The notes: generated from the sequence alone by a model not told the origin. A DNA stretch of 29,974 bases from Streptococcus vestibularis ATCC 49124 (GCF_000188295.1 NZ_GL831113.1:53364-83337), one strand, 5' to 3'; counted from the first letter of the stretch, positions 17,104 to 24,986 are shown. Numbers and translations are program-made.

Positions 17104-17847
17104 ATGAAAACAACTAAAGAATCAAGCCTAGATATTGTTTATGGTGTGCATGCTGTAACGGAGAGTCTAGAAGCTAATACTGGAAACAAACTCTATATTC
17201 AAGACGATCTTCGAGGGAAAAATGTGGATGCTATTAAGGCTTTGGCAGCTGAAAAGAAGGTTTCCATCTCTTGGACACCGAAGAAGACCTTGTCTGATAT
17301 GACAGGTGGGGCTGTTCATCAAGGTTTTGTCCTTCGTGTGTCAGAGTTCGCTTACTCTGATTTCTCAGTTATTATGGATAAGGCTGAGCAAGAGGAGAAC
17401 CCTCTGATTCTCATTTTAGATGGACTTAATGATCCTCATAACTTTGGTTCTATCCTACGAACGGCTGATGCTACCCAGGTGACAGGAGTTATTATTCCCA
17501 AACATCGTGCTGTAGGGGTAACCCCTGTAGTTGCCAAGACATCAACAGGGGCAGTGGAGCATATTCCGATTGCGAGAGTGACTAATCTGAGCCAAACCCT
17601 TGATAAACTTAAAGAATCAGGCTTTTGGGTATTTGGTACAGATATGGACGGTACACCATCTCATAAATGGAACACAGCTGGTAAGCTTGCTCTTATCATT
17701 GGTAATGAAGGTAAGGGAATTTCTGCTAACATCAAGAAACAAGTTGACGAGATGATTACTATTCCTATGAGTGGCCATGTGCAGAGCCTAAACGCCAGTG
17801 TGGCAGCTGCAGTTCTTATGTATGAAGTTTATCGAAACCGATTGTAA
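17104..17847 (+). CDS. rlmB: 23S rRNA (guanosine-2'-O)-methyltransferase, TrmH/SpoU family
   Basis: RlmB-type SPOUT enzymes methylate the ribose of G2251 (E. coli numbering) in the 23S P-loop. The 247-aa protein has an N-terminal substrate-binding domain (DIVYGVHAVTESLE) and the three SPOUT motifs: DPHNFGSILRTADA (about 121-134), LALIIGNEGKGIS, and MSGHVQSLNASVAAAVLMYE. The last forms the knotted S-adenosylmethionine site. The start codon has almost no Shine-Dalgarno sequence and lies at the predicted transcription start. It is followed 2 bp later by yacP, then degV, a conserved streptococcal order. Confidence 0.92.
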   Translation: MKTTKESSLDIVYGVHAVTESLEANTGNKLYIQDDLRGKNVDAIKALAAEKKVSISWTPKKTLSDMTGGAVHQGFVLRVSEFAYSDFSVIMDKAEQEENPLILILDGLNDPHNFGSILRTADATQVTGVIIPKHRAVGVTPVVAKTSTGAVEHIPIARVTNLSQTLDKLKESGFWVFGTDMDGTPSHKWNTAGKLALIIGNEGKGISANIKKQVDEMITIPMSGHVQSLNASVAAAVLMYEVYRNRL

Positions 17848-17849
17848 CT

Positions 17850-18365
17850 ATGAAAAAAAGAATACTTCTGGTTGATGGTTATAATATGATTGCCTTTTGG
17901 CAAGAAACCCGTCAACTCTTTAAGGCCAATCAGCTTGACGAAGCTCGTGAAACACTGATTCGTAAGCTCAATCATTATGCCAACTTTGAGCATATTGATA
18001 TCATCTGTGTGTTTGATGCCCAGTTTGTTCCAGGGAGCCGTCAGCGCTATGATCAGTACCGTGTTAGTGTTATTTTTACTGAGGCAGACGAGACAGCCGA
18101 TAGCTATATTGAGCGCTCAGCAGCTGAAATGAATACTGTTCAAAATCTAGTTGAAGTGGCGACTAGTGACTTGAATGAACAGTGGGCCATCTTTTCTCAA
18201 GGAGCTTTACGTGTTTCAGCGCGTGAGTTGGAGGAGCGTGTTAATACCGTTAAGTCGGACTTAGACAAGATGTCAGCACATATTGACTTAACAACCCCCA
18301 AGTTACGTCCATGGGATGAAACACAATTAGGAAAATTACAGAACCTTTTAAATGAAATAGAATAG
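17850..18365 (+). CDS. yacP: YacP/Rae1-like NYN-domain endoribonuclease
   Basis: The 171-aa protein belongs to the NYN (PIN-like) nuclease family. In Bacillus the homologue Rae1/YacP cleaves mRNA in the ribosomal A site. Acidic motifs typical of the fold are LLVDGYNMI (7-15), ICVFDA (about 52-57) and [12 protein letters not shown] (about 77-88). The C-terminal part is helical. It starts 2 bp after the rlmB stop, so it is coupled to rlmB, and the pairing with an rRNA methyltransferase is conserved in Firmicutes. Confidence 0.88.
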   Translation: MKKRILLVDGYNMIAFWQETRQLFKANQLDEARETLIRKLNHYANFEHIDIICVFDAQFVPGSRQRYDQYRVSVIFTEADETADSYIERSAAEMNTVQNLVEVATSDLNEQWAIFSQGALRVSARELEERVNTVKSDLDKMSAHIDLTTPKLRPWDETQLGKLQNLLNEIE

Positions 18366-18373
18366 AGGGATAT

Positions 18374-19234
18374 ATGACATTTAAAATTTTGACAGATTCA
18401 ACAGCAGATCTAGATGAAAAATGGGCTCAGGAGAATGATGTTGAACTTATTGGTCTGACCATTACGCTCGATGATATTACTTATGAGACCGTTGGTCCTA
18501 ATCGATTAACGAGTGACCGTCTCTTGGAAGCTATGCAAGAAGGAGGTCAACCGACCACAAGTCAGGTGAATGTTGGTCAATTTGAAGAGGTTTTTCGTCG
18601 TCATGTTCAAAATGGTGATGCTCTTCTTTATCTTGCCTTCTCATCAGTGCTTTCAGGTACTTATCAAAGTGCTGTTATGGCGCGTGACATGATTTTAGAT
18701 GAGTACCCAGAAGCTGTCATTGAGATTGTAGATACCCTGGCGGCAGCAGGTGGAGAAGGTTATCTTTCTATCTTGGCGGCAGAAGCTCGTGGCCAGGGTA
18801 AGAGTTTATCCGAAACGAAAGCCATGATTGAGGACATTCTGCCACGTTTACGGACCTATTTCTTAGTTGATGATCTCTACCATCTTATGCGTGGAGGTCG
18901 TCTTTCTAAGAGCTCAGCAATTATTGGTAGTTTGATTAATATCAAGCCTCTTCTTTGGCTAGACGCTTCAGGTAAGTTGGTTCCTTTGGCTAAAATCCGT
19001 GGACGTAAAAAAGCCATTAAAGAAATGGTCCTGAATGCTACTCAGGATATTGGACATAGCACAGCGATTGTCGCTTATGCTAATGATTTTGCAGCTGCGA
19101 AGAATCTAAAAGAACGATTGTTAGCAGTTGACGGCATTGAACAAGTTCTTATTATGCCACTTGGACCAGTTATTTCTACCCATGTCGGACCAGATACCTT
19201 AGCCGTCTTTACGATTGGTGAGGAAGCTAGATAG
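18374..19234 (+). CDS. DegV-family fatty-acid-binding protein
   Basis: DegV proteins bind one long-chain fatty acid; in staphylococci and streptococci the FakB members deliver it to the kinase FakA. The 286-aa protein begins [19 protein letters not shown]. It contains the lipid-pocket motifs [17 protein letters not shown] (about 59-69), [11 protein letters not shown] and RGGRLSK (about 175-181), and ends near the conserved [13 protein letters not shown]. It is the last gene of the rlmB-yacP-degV operon. Whether it acts as a FakB cannot be decided from sequence alone. Confidence 0.9.
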   Translation: MTFKILTDSTADLDEKWAQENDVELIGLTITLDDITYETVGPNRLTSDRLLEAMQEGGQPTTSQVNVGQFEEVFRRHVQNGDALLYLAFSSVLSGTYQSAVMARDMILDEYPEAVIEIVDTLAAAGGEGYLSILAAEARGQGKSLSETKAMIEDILPRLRTYFLVDDLYHLMRGGRLSKSSAIIGSLINIKPLLWLDASGKLVPLAKIRGRKKAIKEMVLNATQDIGHSTAIVAYANDFAAAKNLKERLLAVDGIEQVLIMPLGPVISTHVGPDTLAVFTIGEEAR

Positions 19235-19268
19235 AAAAAATCAGATAGGTTTTCCTATCTGATTTTTT
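19235..19268 (+). terminator. Terminator of rlmB-yacP-degV
   Basis: AAAAAATCAGATAGG pairs perfectly with CCTATCTGATTTTTT across a TTTT loop. It starts right after the degV stop. The 15-bp A/T-flanked helix could terminate in both directions. Confidence 0.95.
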
Positions 19269-19385
19269 CGTTGTCTGAAATGATGTATCAATAGAAAATA
19301 AGAAGATAAATCATACAAAATGAATAGTATATTTAACATGATGTAAAACAATGCTGTAATAAATCTATAAAATGGAGGGAACAAA

Positions 19386-19855
19386 ATGAAGGAGTCAAAG
19401 AAAAAGTAGCTAGCACGATGGATGAACGTGCTCAGTTAATCAGTAACAGCATCTGCTGCTGGAGGTTATGGAGTAGCCATGATTGGTATATTTGTAACGA
19501 TTATGGTTACTGGTAAGACACACTCCGTATACTTAGCTCAGTCATTATTAATTATTACTTTCTTTGGATCTATGAGCGTGGTCGTAGTGCATAGCGTATC
19601 ACGAAATGGGCATCCACGGTTACTGGACAAAAAATTGAGAAGAAAGTGTTCGTATTATCCTGAGTAATGTTGCTTTTTGGAATTGTTATATCATCAATTG
19701 GTTTGTTAAGTTTAGTACAGTCGATTGAGATGAATAATAATATTATGAGTAGTGTAGCATTTTTGACATTGGGTTTGATCCTTATTTGTGACGGATTGGT
19801 TATCATCAAAAAAATCAGAAAAAACCGTCTGGAAGAACTAGAAGACGAAGCATAG
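19386..19855 (+). pseudogene. Decayed small multi-helix membrane protein
   Basis: A good ribosome site (GGAGGG) precedes ATG 19386, but the frame stops after MKESKKK. Reading on in other frames gives VASTMDERAQLISN, then ASAAGGYGVAMIGIFVTIMV with further hydrophobic segments to 19667. The last part, MLLFGIVISSIGLLSLVQSI through KKIRKNRLEELEDEA, runs from 19667 to 19855. The two later frames overlap as TAATG, so residual coupled translation is possible. The DER..LI opening, several helices and a downstream XRE regulator resemble the common pair of a membrane protein with a YozG-like HTH protein. At least two or three frameshifts are needed. Confidence 0.7.
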
Positions 19856-19864
19856 GGTTTTTAA

Positions 19865-20209
19865 ATGAAAAATTTAAAATTAAAGTCAGCACGTGTGGCA
19901 AAAGACCTCACTCAACAAGGCTTAGCAGATGCTATAGGAGTCTCTCGCCAGACCATCTCACCTATTGAAAAGGGAGACTACAATCCGACCATGGATTTGT
20001 ACATTGCCATCTGTAAAACATTAGACCAGCTTTTTTGGGGGAAGCTGAGGACTAGTTTGCATCCCTTAGAAGAGAGGTCGCTGGGGGTATTCTATTACCT
20101 AACTTATAAAACGGGAGCTAAAAAAATAAAAGAAAAAACACCTCCAAATGACTTGCCTTGGACGTGTTTTTTTGATATTATGTTAGACGGTATTGTTTAC
20201 CCCATTTGA
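19865..20209 (+). CDS. XRE-family small HTH regulator with a frameshifted C-terminus
   Basis: The first 60 residues (from MKNLKLKSARVAKDLTQQGL through ADAIGVSRQTISPIEKGDYNP to DQLFW) form the short HTH regulator that usually partners the kind of membrane protein decayed just upstream. Such proteins normally end a few residues after DQLFW. Here a GGGGG run near 20037-20041 shifts the frame. One extra G would give GEAED and a stop at 20055. The observed frame instead runs on for about 50 aa through a terminator hairpin, so residues after about 60 are not a real domain. Likely a slightly damaged gene that may still encode a working HTH domain. Confidence 0.65.
   Translation: MKNLKLKSARVAKDLTQQGLADAIGVSRQTISPIEKGDYNPTMDLYIAICKTLDQLFWGKLRTSLHPLEERSLGVFYYLTYKTGAKKIKEKTPPNDLPWTCFFDIMLDGIVYPI
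20133..20173 (+). terminator. Terminator upstream of rplM
   Basis: AAAAAACAC (20133-20141) with TCCAA (20143-20147) pairs with TTGGA (20158-20162) and GTGTTTTTT (20164-20172), with a single C-C mismatch, and ends in a T-run. It lies inside the frameshifted extension of the HTH frame, showing that the extension is not native coding sequence. Confidence 0.85.
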
Positions 20210-20221
20210 AAGGCCCCGGAA

Positions 20222-20258
20222 CCTTCCAAATACTTTTTGATGGGAAGGAACACCCATC
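20222..20258 (+). promoter_or_regulatory. Putative ribosomal L13 leader
   Basis: CCTTCC (20222-20227) can pair with GGAAGG (20243-20248), and GATGGG (20239-20244) can pair with CCCATC (20253-20258). The two helices share bases and exclude each other, as in a switch. It lies about 40 nt before rplM, where Firmicutes carry an L13 leader motif. Assignment rests on position and folding only. Confidence 0.5.
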
Positions 20259-20296
20259 ACTCGTAAACAAAAATCGAACTATATATAGGAGAAATC

Positions 20297-20743
20297 ATGA
20301 ACAAAACAACATTTATGGCTAAACCAGGCCAAGTTGAACGTAAATGGTATGTCGTTGACGCAACTGATGTGCCACTTGGACGTCTTTCTGCAGTAGTTGC
20401 TAGCGTACTTCGCGGAAAAAACAAACCAACTTTCACACCACACACTGATACAGGTGATTTCGTAATCGTTATCAATGCTGAAAAAGTTAAATTGACTGGT
20501 AAAAAAGCAACTGATAAGATCTACTATACTCACTCAATGTACCCAGGTGGATTGAAACAAATCTCAGCAGGTGAACTTCGTTCTAAAAACGCTGTTCGTT
20601 TGATTGAAAAATCAGTTAAAGGTATGCTTCCACACAACACTCTTGGACGCGCACAAGGTATGAAATTGAAAGTCTTCGTTGGCGGTGAGCACACTCACGC
20701 TGCACAACAACCAGAAGTACTTGATATCTCAGGACTTATCTAA
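20297..20743 (+). CDS. rplM: 50S ribosomal protein L13
   Basis: L13 binds 23S rRNA early in 50S assembly. The 148-aa protein has the expected [20 protein letters not shown] and the conserved [18 protein letters not shown] and [15 protein letters not shown] segments. The start is fixed by AGGAG 6 nt upstream. It is co-transcribed with rpsI 27 bp downstream. Upstream alternative hairpins may regulate the operon. Confidence 0.98.
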   Translation: MNKTTFMAKPGQVERKWYVVDATDVPLGRLSAVVASVLRGKNKPTFTPHTDTGDFVIVINAEKVKLTGKKATDKIYYTHSMYPGGLKQISAGELRSKNAVRLIEKSVKGMLPHNTLGRAQGMKLKVFVGGEHTHAAQQPEVLDISGLI

Positions 20744-20770
20744 TTCTAAGAGGAAAGGAGCAATAATATA

Positions 20771-21163
20771 ATGGCACAAGCACAATATGCAGGTACAGGA
20801 CGCCGTAAAAACGCCGTTGCACGCGTACGTTTGGTTCCAGGTACTGGTAAAATCACAGTTAACAAAAAAGATGTAGAAGAATACATCCCACACGCAGACC
20901 TTCGTCTCGTTATCAACCAACCTTTTGCAGTTACTTCAACTGAAGGTTCATACGACGTACACGTTAACGTTGTAGGTGGTGGATACGCTGGTCAATCAGG
21001 TGCGATCCGTCACGGTATCGCTCGTGCACTTCTTCAAGTAGACCCAGACTTCCGCGATTCATTGAAACGCGCTGGACTTCTTACTCGTGATGCACGTATG
21101 GTTGAACGTAAGAAACCAGGTCTTAAGAAAGCTCGTAAAGCATCACAATTCTCAAAACGTTAA
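20771..21163 (+). CDS. rpsI: 30S ribosomal protein S9
   Basis: S9 contacts P-site tRNA through its C-terminal basic tail. The 130-aa protein has [31 protein letters not shown] and the terminal tail [12 protein letters not shown], where the last Lys-Arg enters the P site. The ribosome site is AGGAAAGGAG. The final 51 bp were probably exchanged during integration of the downstream element: a second copy of this tail occurs at 27764-27814, and the copies encode the same peptide. The integration therefore leaves the protein unchanged. Confidence 0.98.
   Translation: MAQAQYAGTGRRKNAVARVRLVPGTGKITVNKKDVEEYIPHADLRLVINQPFAVTSTEGSYDVHVNVVGGGYAGQSGAIRHGIARALLQVDPDFRDSLKRAGLLTRDARMVERKKPGLKKARKASQFSKR
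21113..21163 (+). repeat. Left attachment site within rpsI (attL)
   Basis: This 51-bp segment matches 27764-27814: 29 identical bp, a 7-bp variable block within codons Ala-Ser-Gln, then 15 identical bp through the rpsI stop. The integrase gene lies next to it, which is why it is called attL. The crossover should fall in one of the two identical blocks. Confidence 0.9.
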
Positions 21164-21187
21164 TCAATACGATTATATCAACGTTTC

Positions 21188-21223
21188 AAAGCACTTTGCA
21201 AAGATTTTGCAAAGTGCTTTTTT
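21188..21223 (+). terminator. Terminator of rplM-rpsI, element-borne
   Basis: AAAGCACTTTGCAAA pairs perfectly with TTTGCAAAGTGCTTT across a 3-nt loop and is followed by a T-run. It lies inside the element, so integration supplied a new terminator to the ribosomal operon. A different terminator follows the right-hand rpsI tail at 27841. Confidence 0.93.
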
Positions 21224-21251
21224 GTCGATTTTTGAGCTAGAATAGCTTTGT

Positions 21252-21269
21252 GATAACCTTCTGATAACC
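21252..21269 (+). repeat. Paired GATAACC sites, left end
   Basis: GATAACC occurs at 21252 and 21263, exactly 11 bp apart. The same pair with the same period and orientation is found at 27645 and 27656 near the right end. Sites of this kind inside both ends of an element are expected for arm-type binding by tyrosine integrases. Confidence 0.7.
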
Positions 21270-21294
21270 TCTTCTAAATTTTAAAAATCATGAT

Positions 21295-22449
21295 TTATTT
21301 TGCTTTATTGAGATAATCTGCAAATTTGTCAATAGAGTTTTTCTCACCAGTTTTTGTAGTGTGAGTATAGACATCTAATGTCATCTGACTGCTTGCGTGG
21401 CCAAGTCGTTTTGATGTATTAGAAGGGTCGATTCCAATTTCAGACATAAGTGTTGCATGTGTATGTCTGAACCCATGTGGGCTAATTGGTTTTAATTTAT
21501 GCTTTTTAATGATTCGATTCAGTACGTTATTAATGTAGTCAGCATGAAGGGGCTCAATTTTGTCATTGCTTGATATGTAAGAGAACATATATTCGTTACT
21601 AATATTCAGCTTTGTAAGAGGCAACTGAGATTGTTCTTTTAGATAGAAATTTCTCCATTGTTTAATAATATCGATTGTCTCATCATCAAGATAGATTGTG
21701 CGAACTGAAGATTCATTCTTTGTGCTCTTTTCAATCGCTTTACCGTCAATTCTTCCTAGACTTTTATCTATGTTTAAGAGATTGCTGTCAAAGTTAATAT
21801 CAGCCCATTTTAAAGCGTATAACTCCCCTTTTCGTAGTCCACTAAATGCAAGCAGTCTAAATAAAGCAAAATGTTTAAATGGCTCAGTTTCTTTCACTAT
21901 ATCAAGGAAATGATGTAATTCCTCCAGTGACCAAAAATTATCTGATCTAGTTTTTTTGATTTTAGGCATGATAACATTCTTCATTGGATTTCGATCAATG
22001 TAGTTCATGTTGATTGCAAAATCAAAAATTTTTGAGGTATAGGATTTTATCTGTTTGATATTTTTGAAAGTCTGAGAATTTTGTGTAATAAAGTTTTGAC
22101 AGTCTAAAGGACTGATTTGGTCAATAAATTTATCGCCAAATATTGGTAGAATATGTATTCGATAGATATTCTTAGTTTGGGAAGAAGTTGTTTCTTCAAC
22201 GGTACCAACATAGGCATTAAACCATTCTTGATAAAGTTCTTTATAAGTGACTTTGGGGTTAGGTTTGTCGGTACTTACTGTGGGGGCAACGACACCAGCT
22301 TCTAAACGAGCTTCGTACAATTTTGCCTCTTTTTTGGTTTTGAACCCTCTCTTTAAGTGCCTTTTTTTCTTTCCATAAGCATCTAAGCCAATGTAAAAGC
22401 TGACATAGTATAGGATTCCTTTTTTTGTTTTGTATTTGTGTATAGACAT
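21295..22449 (-). CDS. int: Tyrosine recombinase/integrase
   Basis: The 384-aa site-specific recombinase should catalyse integration into and excision from the rpsI 3' end. An N-terminal AP2-like arm-binding domain (about 1-60) and a SAM-like core-binding domain (about 65-165) precede the catalytic domain. Catalytic residues seen are R206 (SGLRKGEL), K244, H325 and R328 (HGFRHTHATL), H351 (RLGHASSQ) and Y361 (DVYTH). All are present, so the enzyme looks intact. The start has GGAGAAAA just upstream. The gene points toward attL, ends 132 bp from the rpsI stop, and lies 50 bp downstream of the repressor gene. Confidence 0.95.
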   Translation of the reverse strand: MSIHKYKTKKGILYYVSFYIGLDAYGKKKRHLKRGFKTKKEAKLYEARLEAGVVAPTVSTDKPNPKVTYKELYQEWFNAYVGTVEETTSSQTKNIYRIHILPIFGDKFIDQISPLDCQNFITQNSQTFKNIKQIKSYTSKIFDFAINMNYIDRNPMKNVIMPKIKKTRSDNFWSLEELHHFLDIVKETEPFKHFALFRLLAFSGLRKGELYALKWADINFDSNLLNIDKSLGRIDGKAIEKSTKNESSVRTIYLDDETIDIIKQWRNFYLKEQSQLPLTKLNISNEYMFSYISSNDKIEPLHADYINNVLNRIIKKHKLKPISPHGFRHTHATLMSEIGIDPSNTSKRLGHASSQMTLDVYTHTTKTGEKNSIDKFADYLNKAK

Positions 22450-22464
22450 TTTTCTCCGTATCTA

Positions 22465-22493
22465 AGTTTTCGGAGCTTATGTAATTGAGAAAT
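22465..22493 (+). repeat. 29-bp repeat, copy A (repressor-int gap)
   Basis: The core TTTTCGGAGCTTAT-n-TA and the following GAGAAAT are shared with copy C (27609-27637, inverted; 28 of 29 identical) and copy B (23123-23151, direct; 25 of 29). Copy A fills most of the 50-bp gap between the repressor and integrase genes. Confidence 0.85.
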
Positions 22494-22499
22494 GAGTGT

Positions 22500-23018
22500 C
22501 TATCTATTTTTTCTATCTTCTTGGCGGATAGCGTATTCGTCTGTTTTAATCCAGCTCTGCCAAACTTTAGAATCTTTATTTTGGTGATTCATATAATCTA
22601 TAAACTCAGACATAAAACGTTTGTTTTTCTCAGCTAGATATTCTGAGAATATATGACGAAATTCATCTGAAAAACTATCATCAAGTGGTAGTGTTAATGC
22701 CCTTTCGCCAAATTCGATGCTCTTCTTTAACTTCTCCATATCGCTTTTAAAAGGTGTCACAGAACCAATTTTAGATGTTTTGAAACTATCTGTAACAATT
22801 TTAAGATTTGATGGAGCGTGTGGGTTGCTATCAAGTCCCATAATGTAAGCGACGGAAACATTAAAGTATTTTGCCAATTTTTCAGCATTATCTTTTTTAG
22901 GTTTGCGGATTCCTTGATTGTATCCAGAAAGTGTAGGATAGGCTATATTTGTAGCTTCGCTAATTTCTGTCAATTTTTTTCCGCTATTTTCTATCAGTTT
23001 AGTAATATGATTCGTCAT
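22500..23018 (-). CDS. XRE/cI-like repressor
   Basis: The 172-aa protein has an N-terminal HTH of the XRE type (KLTEISEATNIAYPTLSGYN then GIRKPKKDNAEKLAKYFNV, about residues 15-55). The C-terminal domain is unfamiliar and without visible peptidase motifs. It lacks the Ser-Lys autocleavage pattern of LexA-like cI proteins, so induction may use another route such as an antirepressor. The start at 23018 has a near-perfect AAGGAGG. It faces a divergent operon across an intergenic region holding three matching palindromes, the likely operators. It is the probable master regulator of the element. Confidence 0.85.
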   Translation of the reverse strand: MTNHITKLIENSGKKLTEISEATNIAYPTLSGYNQGIRKPKKDNAEKLAKYFNVSVAYIMGLDSNPHAPSNLKIVTDSFKTSKIGSVTPFKSDMEKLKKSIEFGERALTLPLDDSFSDEFRHIFSEYLAEKNKRFMSEFIDYMNHQNKDSKVWQSWIKTDEYAIRQEDRKNR

Positions 23019-23036
23019 AAGAACCTCCTTTTTATC

Positions 23037-23045
23037 ATTATAACA
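23037..23045 (-). promoter_or_regulatory. Leftward promoter of the repressor (extended -10)
   Basis: The minus strand reads TGT-TATAAT. The -35 region overlaps operator 1 (23052-23064), consistent with autoregulation. Confidence 0.7.
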
Positions 23046-23051
23046 CATTTT

Positions 23052-23111
23052 ATTCTTTTTGAATAAAAAAGCTTGACAAAATTCAAAAAGGATATATAAT
23101 TCAAAATGAAT
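23052..23111. promoter_or_regulatory. Three-operator switch region
   Basis: Three 13-bp sites fit ATTC-N5-GAAT: ATTCTTTTTGAAT (23052-23064), ATTCAAAAAGGAT (23081-23093, one mismatch) and ATTCAAAATGAAT (23099-23111). The first overlaps the leftward promoter. The second lies between the -35 and -10 of the rightward promoter, and the third overlaps its -10 and start. The layout resembles a lambdoid-type repressor switch. Confidence 0.8.
23073..23100 (+). promoter_or_regulatory. Rightward promoter of the replication/mobilization operon
   Basis: TTGACA (23073-23078), a 16-bp spacer and TATAAT (23095-23100) are both consensus. Two operators overlap it, so it should be strong but repressed in the integrated state. 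Confidence 0.88.
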
Positions 23112-23122
23112 AACAAATTAAA

Positions 23123-23151
23123 TGGTTTCGGAGCTTATTTAATTTAGAAAT
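23123..23151 (+). repeat. 29-bp repeat, copy B (leader of the wHTH gene)
   Basis: Direct, imperfect copy of the repeat at 22465-22493 (25 of 29). It forms the leader of the rightward operon and ends just before the ribosome site GAGGTG. Confidence 0.8.
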
Positions 23152-23164
23152 GAGGTGTGAATTT

Positions 23165-23446
23165 ATGTCGGAAACTACTTTAGTTGTCCAGCTTCCTAAA
23201 GAATTAGAGAAGCAATTACGTGCTCACTATGATGAGATGATTTCAAATGCTGTAGCAAGAGTATTTGAAGATAAAGAACTTTATAAACCTATGGTTCGTA
23301 TGTCAGGTTTGTCTAGGTGGTTAGATGTATCTACGACAACAATCCAAAAATGGACGAAAGAAGGAATGCCAACCATGGTGATTGATGGAGTGACTTTATA
23401 CGATAAAAGAGCAGTAACACGATGGTTGAAGCAATATGAAAGATAG
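23165..23446 (+). CDS. Small excisionase-like wHTH DNA-binding protein
   Basis: The 93-aa protein starts at 23165 (GAGGTG 7 nt upstream). Its N-terminal half is helical (VQLPKELEKQLRAHYDEMIS). The C-terminal half is a MerR/Xis-like winged helix: the helix-turn-helix WLDVSTTTIQKWTKEGMP, then a wing and the helix KRAVTRWLKQYE. Proteins of this kind are often called excisionases in Firmicutes elements. Being first in the rightward operon and near integrase sites, it may direct excision. A purely regulatory role is equally possible. Confidence 0.7.
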   Translation: MSETTLVVQLPKELEKQLRAHYDEMISNAVARVFEDKELYKPMVRMSGLSRWLDVSTTTIQKWTKEGMPTMVIDGVTLYDKRAVTRWLKQYER

Positions 23447-23454
23447 GTACTCGT

Positions 23455-24294
23455 ATGAATGGTGTTCAGTGGATCAAGATAACAACAGATATATTTGATG
23501 ATGAAAAAATTCAGCTAATAGAATCAATGCCAGAAGGAGATACTCTTATTGTAATATGGTTTAAAATTCTGGTGCTTGCAGGAAAGCAAAATAATAGTGG
23601 CATATTAAGTCTAGGGAACAAGGTTTATTACACAGAAGAGATGCTTTCAACAGTGTTTAGGCGAAAGGCTACATCTGTAAAATTAGCTCTCAGCATGTTT
23701 GAAGAATTTGGCATGATAGAAATCATAGATGGCGCTATTACCATTCCAAAATGGGAGAAACATCAGAATATAGATGGACTAGAAAAGATTAGAAAACAAA
23801 CTAGGGAACGTGTTGCTCGTCATAGACAAAAACAAAAAGCACTAATTACAGGCGAGCCACAACTCGTTTTAGACTGTAACGTTACAGTAACGGATGAAAA
23901 TGATAATGTAACGCAAGAGATTAAGAACAAGAGTAAGAATAAGAAAGAGATTGAGAATATACTGGATAATAGTTCTAGAAAGCCTGAAACTTATATTCCA
24001 CCCAAATATTATTCTTTGTTAGAATCCATTTCTTATAAGTACAATGATAGATTTTTGTATCCTAACAATTACACTTTAACACATGCTCAGAAGATGAAGA
24101 TAGGCGAGTATTTGGCTAGTGGGTATGTAACTAGTGATGAAGTCATTAGCATGATTGAACGGATTCCTGAGGATGCGACGTCTCCTTTGGCGTATTTATT
24201 TAAGTCTATGGAGAATTTAAAGCAGGAACGTATGCTGGAGTGCAAAGCTATTGCCCATGAAAATGCCCGAAAGAAGTATATGATAAATGAGTAG
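23455..24294 (+). CDS. Phage-type replisome organizer (Phage_rep_org_N)
   Basis: The 279-aa protein has the N-terminal domain of phage replisome organizers. It contains VQWIKITTDIFDDEKIQLIE, MPEGDTLIVIWFKILVLAGK, and a winged-helix part ending IPKWEKHQN (about 1-105). A basic linker rich in Lys and Arg (about 110-135) and an Asn/Lys-rich linker follow. The C-terminal helical domain (about 205-279) resembles DnaD-like helicase-loading regions. It would bind an origin and recruit host DnaC/DnaB for replication of the excised circle. The stop overlaps the next gene by 8 nt. The ribosome site is weak. Confidence 0.85.
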   Translation: MNGVQWIKITTDIFDDEKIQLIESMPEGDTLIVIWFKILVLAGKQNNSGILSLGNKVYYTEEMLSTVFRRKATSVKLALSMFEEFGMIEIIDGAITIPKWEKHQNIDGLEKIRKQTRERVARHRQKQKALITGEPQLVLDCNVTVTDENDNVTQEIKNKSKNKKEIENILDNSSRKPETYIPPKYYSLLESISYKYNDRFLYPNNYTLTHAQKMKIGEYLASGYVTSDEVISMIERIPEDATSPLAYLFKSMENLKQERMLECKAIAHENARKKYMINE

Positions 24295-24646
24295 ATATAG
24301 GACTGTTCTAAAGAAATGTTACATCACTGAGGAGCAAAATGAAATAGTGAATAACTTGATTGAAATGACAAATCATCTAAGTTTTTCCTCTTATGCCAGA
24401 AAAATGTTATTTAAGAGCTCGCCTATTTATCTTCAATTTGATTTTGAATCTTATCATGACTTTATATTTCAAGTTAGAAGAATTATCAATAACTTACGTC
24501 AGTTAGAAAGAATAGCAGAACAAAGTGAGGATTTGGATAATGTAAGGATATTTCACTACTGCGTTGAGCTGATGATAGAATATGAAAAGAAGACAAGTAA
24601 ACAAGTGAAAGAACTTGTAAAACGACTAAATAAGAAAACGAGGTGA
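24287..24646 (+). CDS. MobC-like ribbon-helix-helix protein 1
   Basis: The 119-aa protein resembles relaxosome accessory proteins (MobC). A short N-terminal strand (RTVLKKCYITEEQNEIVNNL) and the helix pair ending SFSSYARKMLF form the ribbon-helix-helix DNA-binding part. The C-terminal half has the family's helical region around FQVRRIINNLRQLERIAEQ. It overlaps the replication gene by 8 nt, so it is translationally coupled, and it precedes a second related protein. In other systems MobC opens DNA at oriT for the relaxase; no relaxase is encoded here. Confidence 0.75.
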   Translation: MSRYRTVLKKCYITEEQNEIVNNLIEMTNHLSFSSYARKMLFKSSPIYLQFDFESYHDFIFQVRRIINNLRQLERIAEQSEDLDNVRIFHYCVELMIEYEKKTSKQVKELVKRLNKKTR

Positions 24647-24653
24647 TAGGACC

Positions 24654-24986
24654 ATGAGAATAAAATCTGTGTTGAAACAGGTGTTTTTGACGGAAGAAGA
24701 AAATAAAAAATTAAATGATTGTATGAGGAAGGAAAATATTCGTAATTTTTCTGAGTTTGCTAGACAAAAATTAATACGAACAGATTTGAACATCCAAAAA
24801 GTCTCTTTTGAAGGTTTAGTTCCTTTAACAGAAGAGTTGGAACAAGTCGGAAAGAATATCAATTCTATAGCCCGTCTTGCAACTGTAGTTGGGAGAATAA
24901 GCTATGAAAACAAAATGGATATGTCTATTTTGATGCAAAAAATAGTTGATGTGATGGAGGAAAAAGATGTTTATTTTCAAAAGTAA
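24654..24986 (+). CDS. MobC-like ribbon-helix-helix protein 2
   Basis: The 110-aa protein is a paralogue-like neighbour of the preceding one, with the same opening pattern (KSVLKQVFLTEEENKKLNDC compared with RTVLKKCYITEEQNEIVNNL). It also has the MobC signature QVGKNINSIARLA (about 62-74). The ribosome site AGGTGATAGGA is good. Tandem divergent RHH proteins could form a heteromeric oriT-binding complex. The downstream small gene overlaps its end by 20 nt. Confidence 0.78.
   Translation: MRIKSVLKQVFLTEEENKKLNDCMRKENIRNFSEFARQKLIRTDLNIQKVSFEGLVPLTEELEQVGKNINSIARLATVVGRISYENKMDMSILMQKIVDVMEEKDVYFQK

Noticed and set aside
20056..20209. C-terminal extension of the XRE regulator as a novel domain
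   Set aside because: It follows a G-run slip and passes through a terminator hairpin, so it is out-of-frame readthrough.
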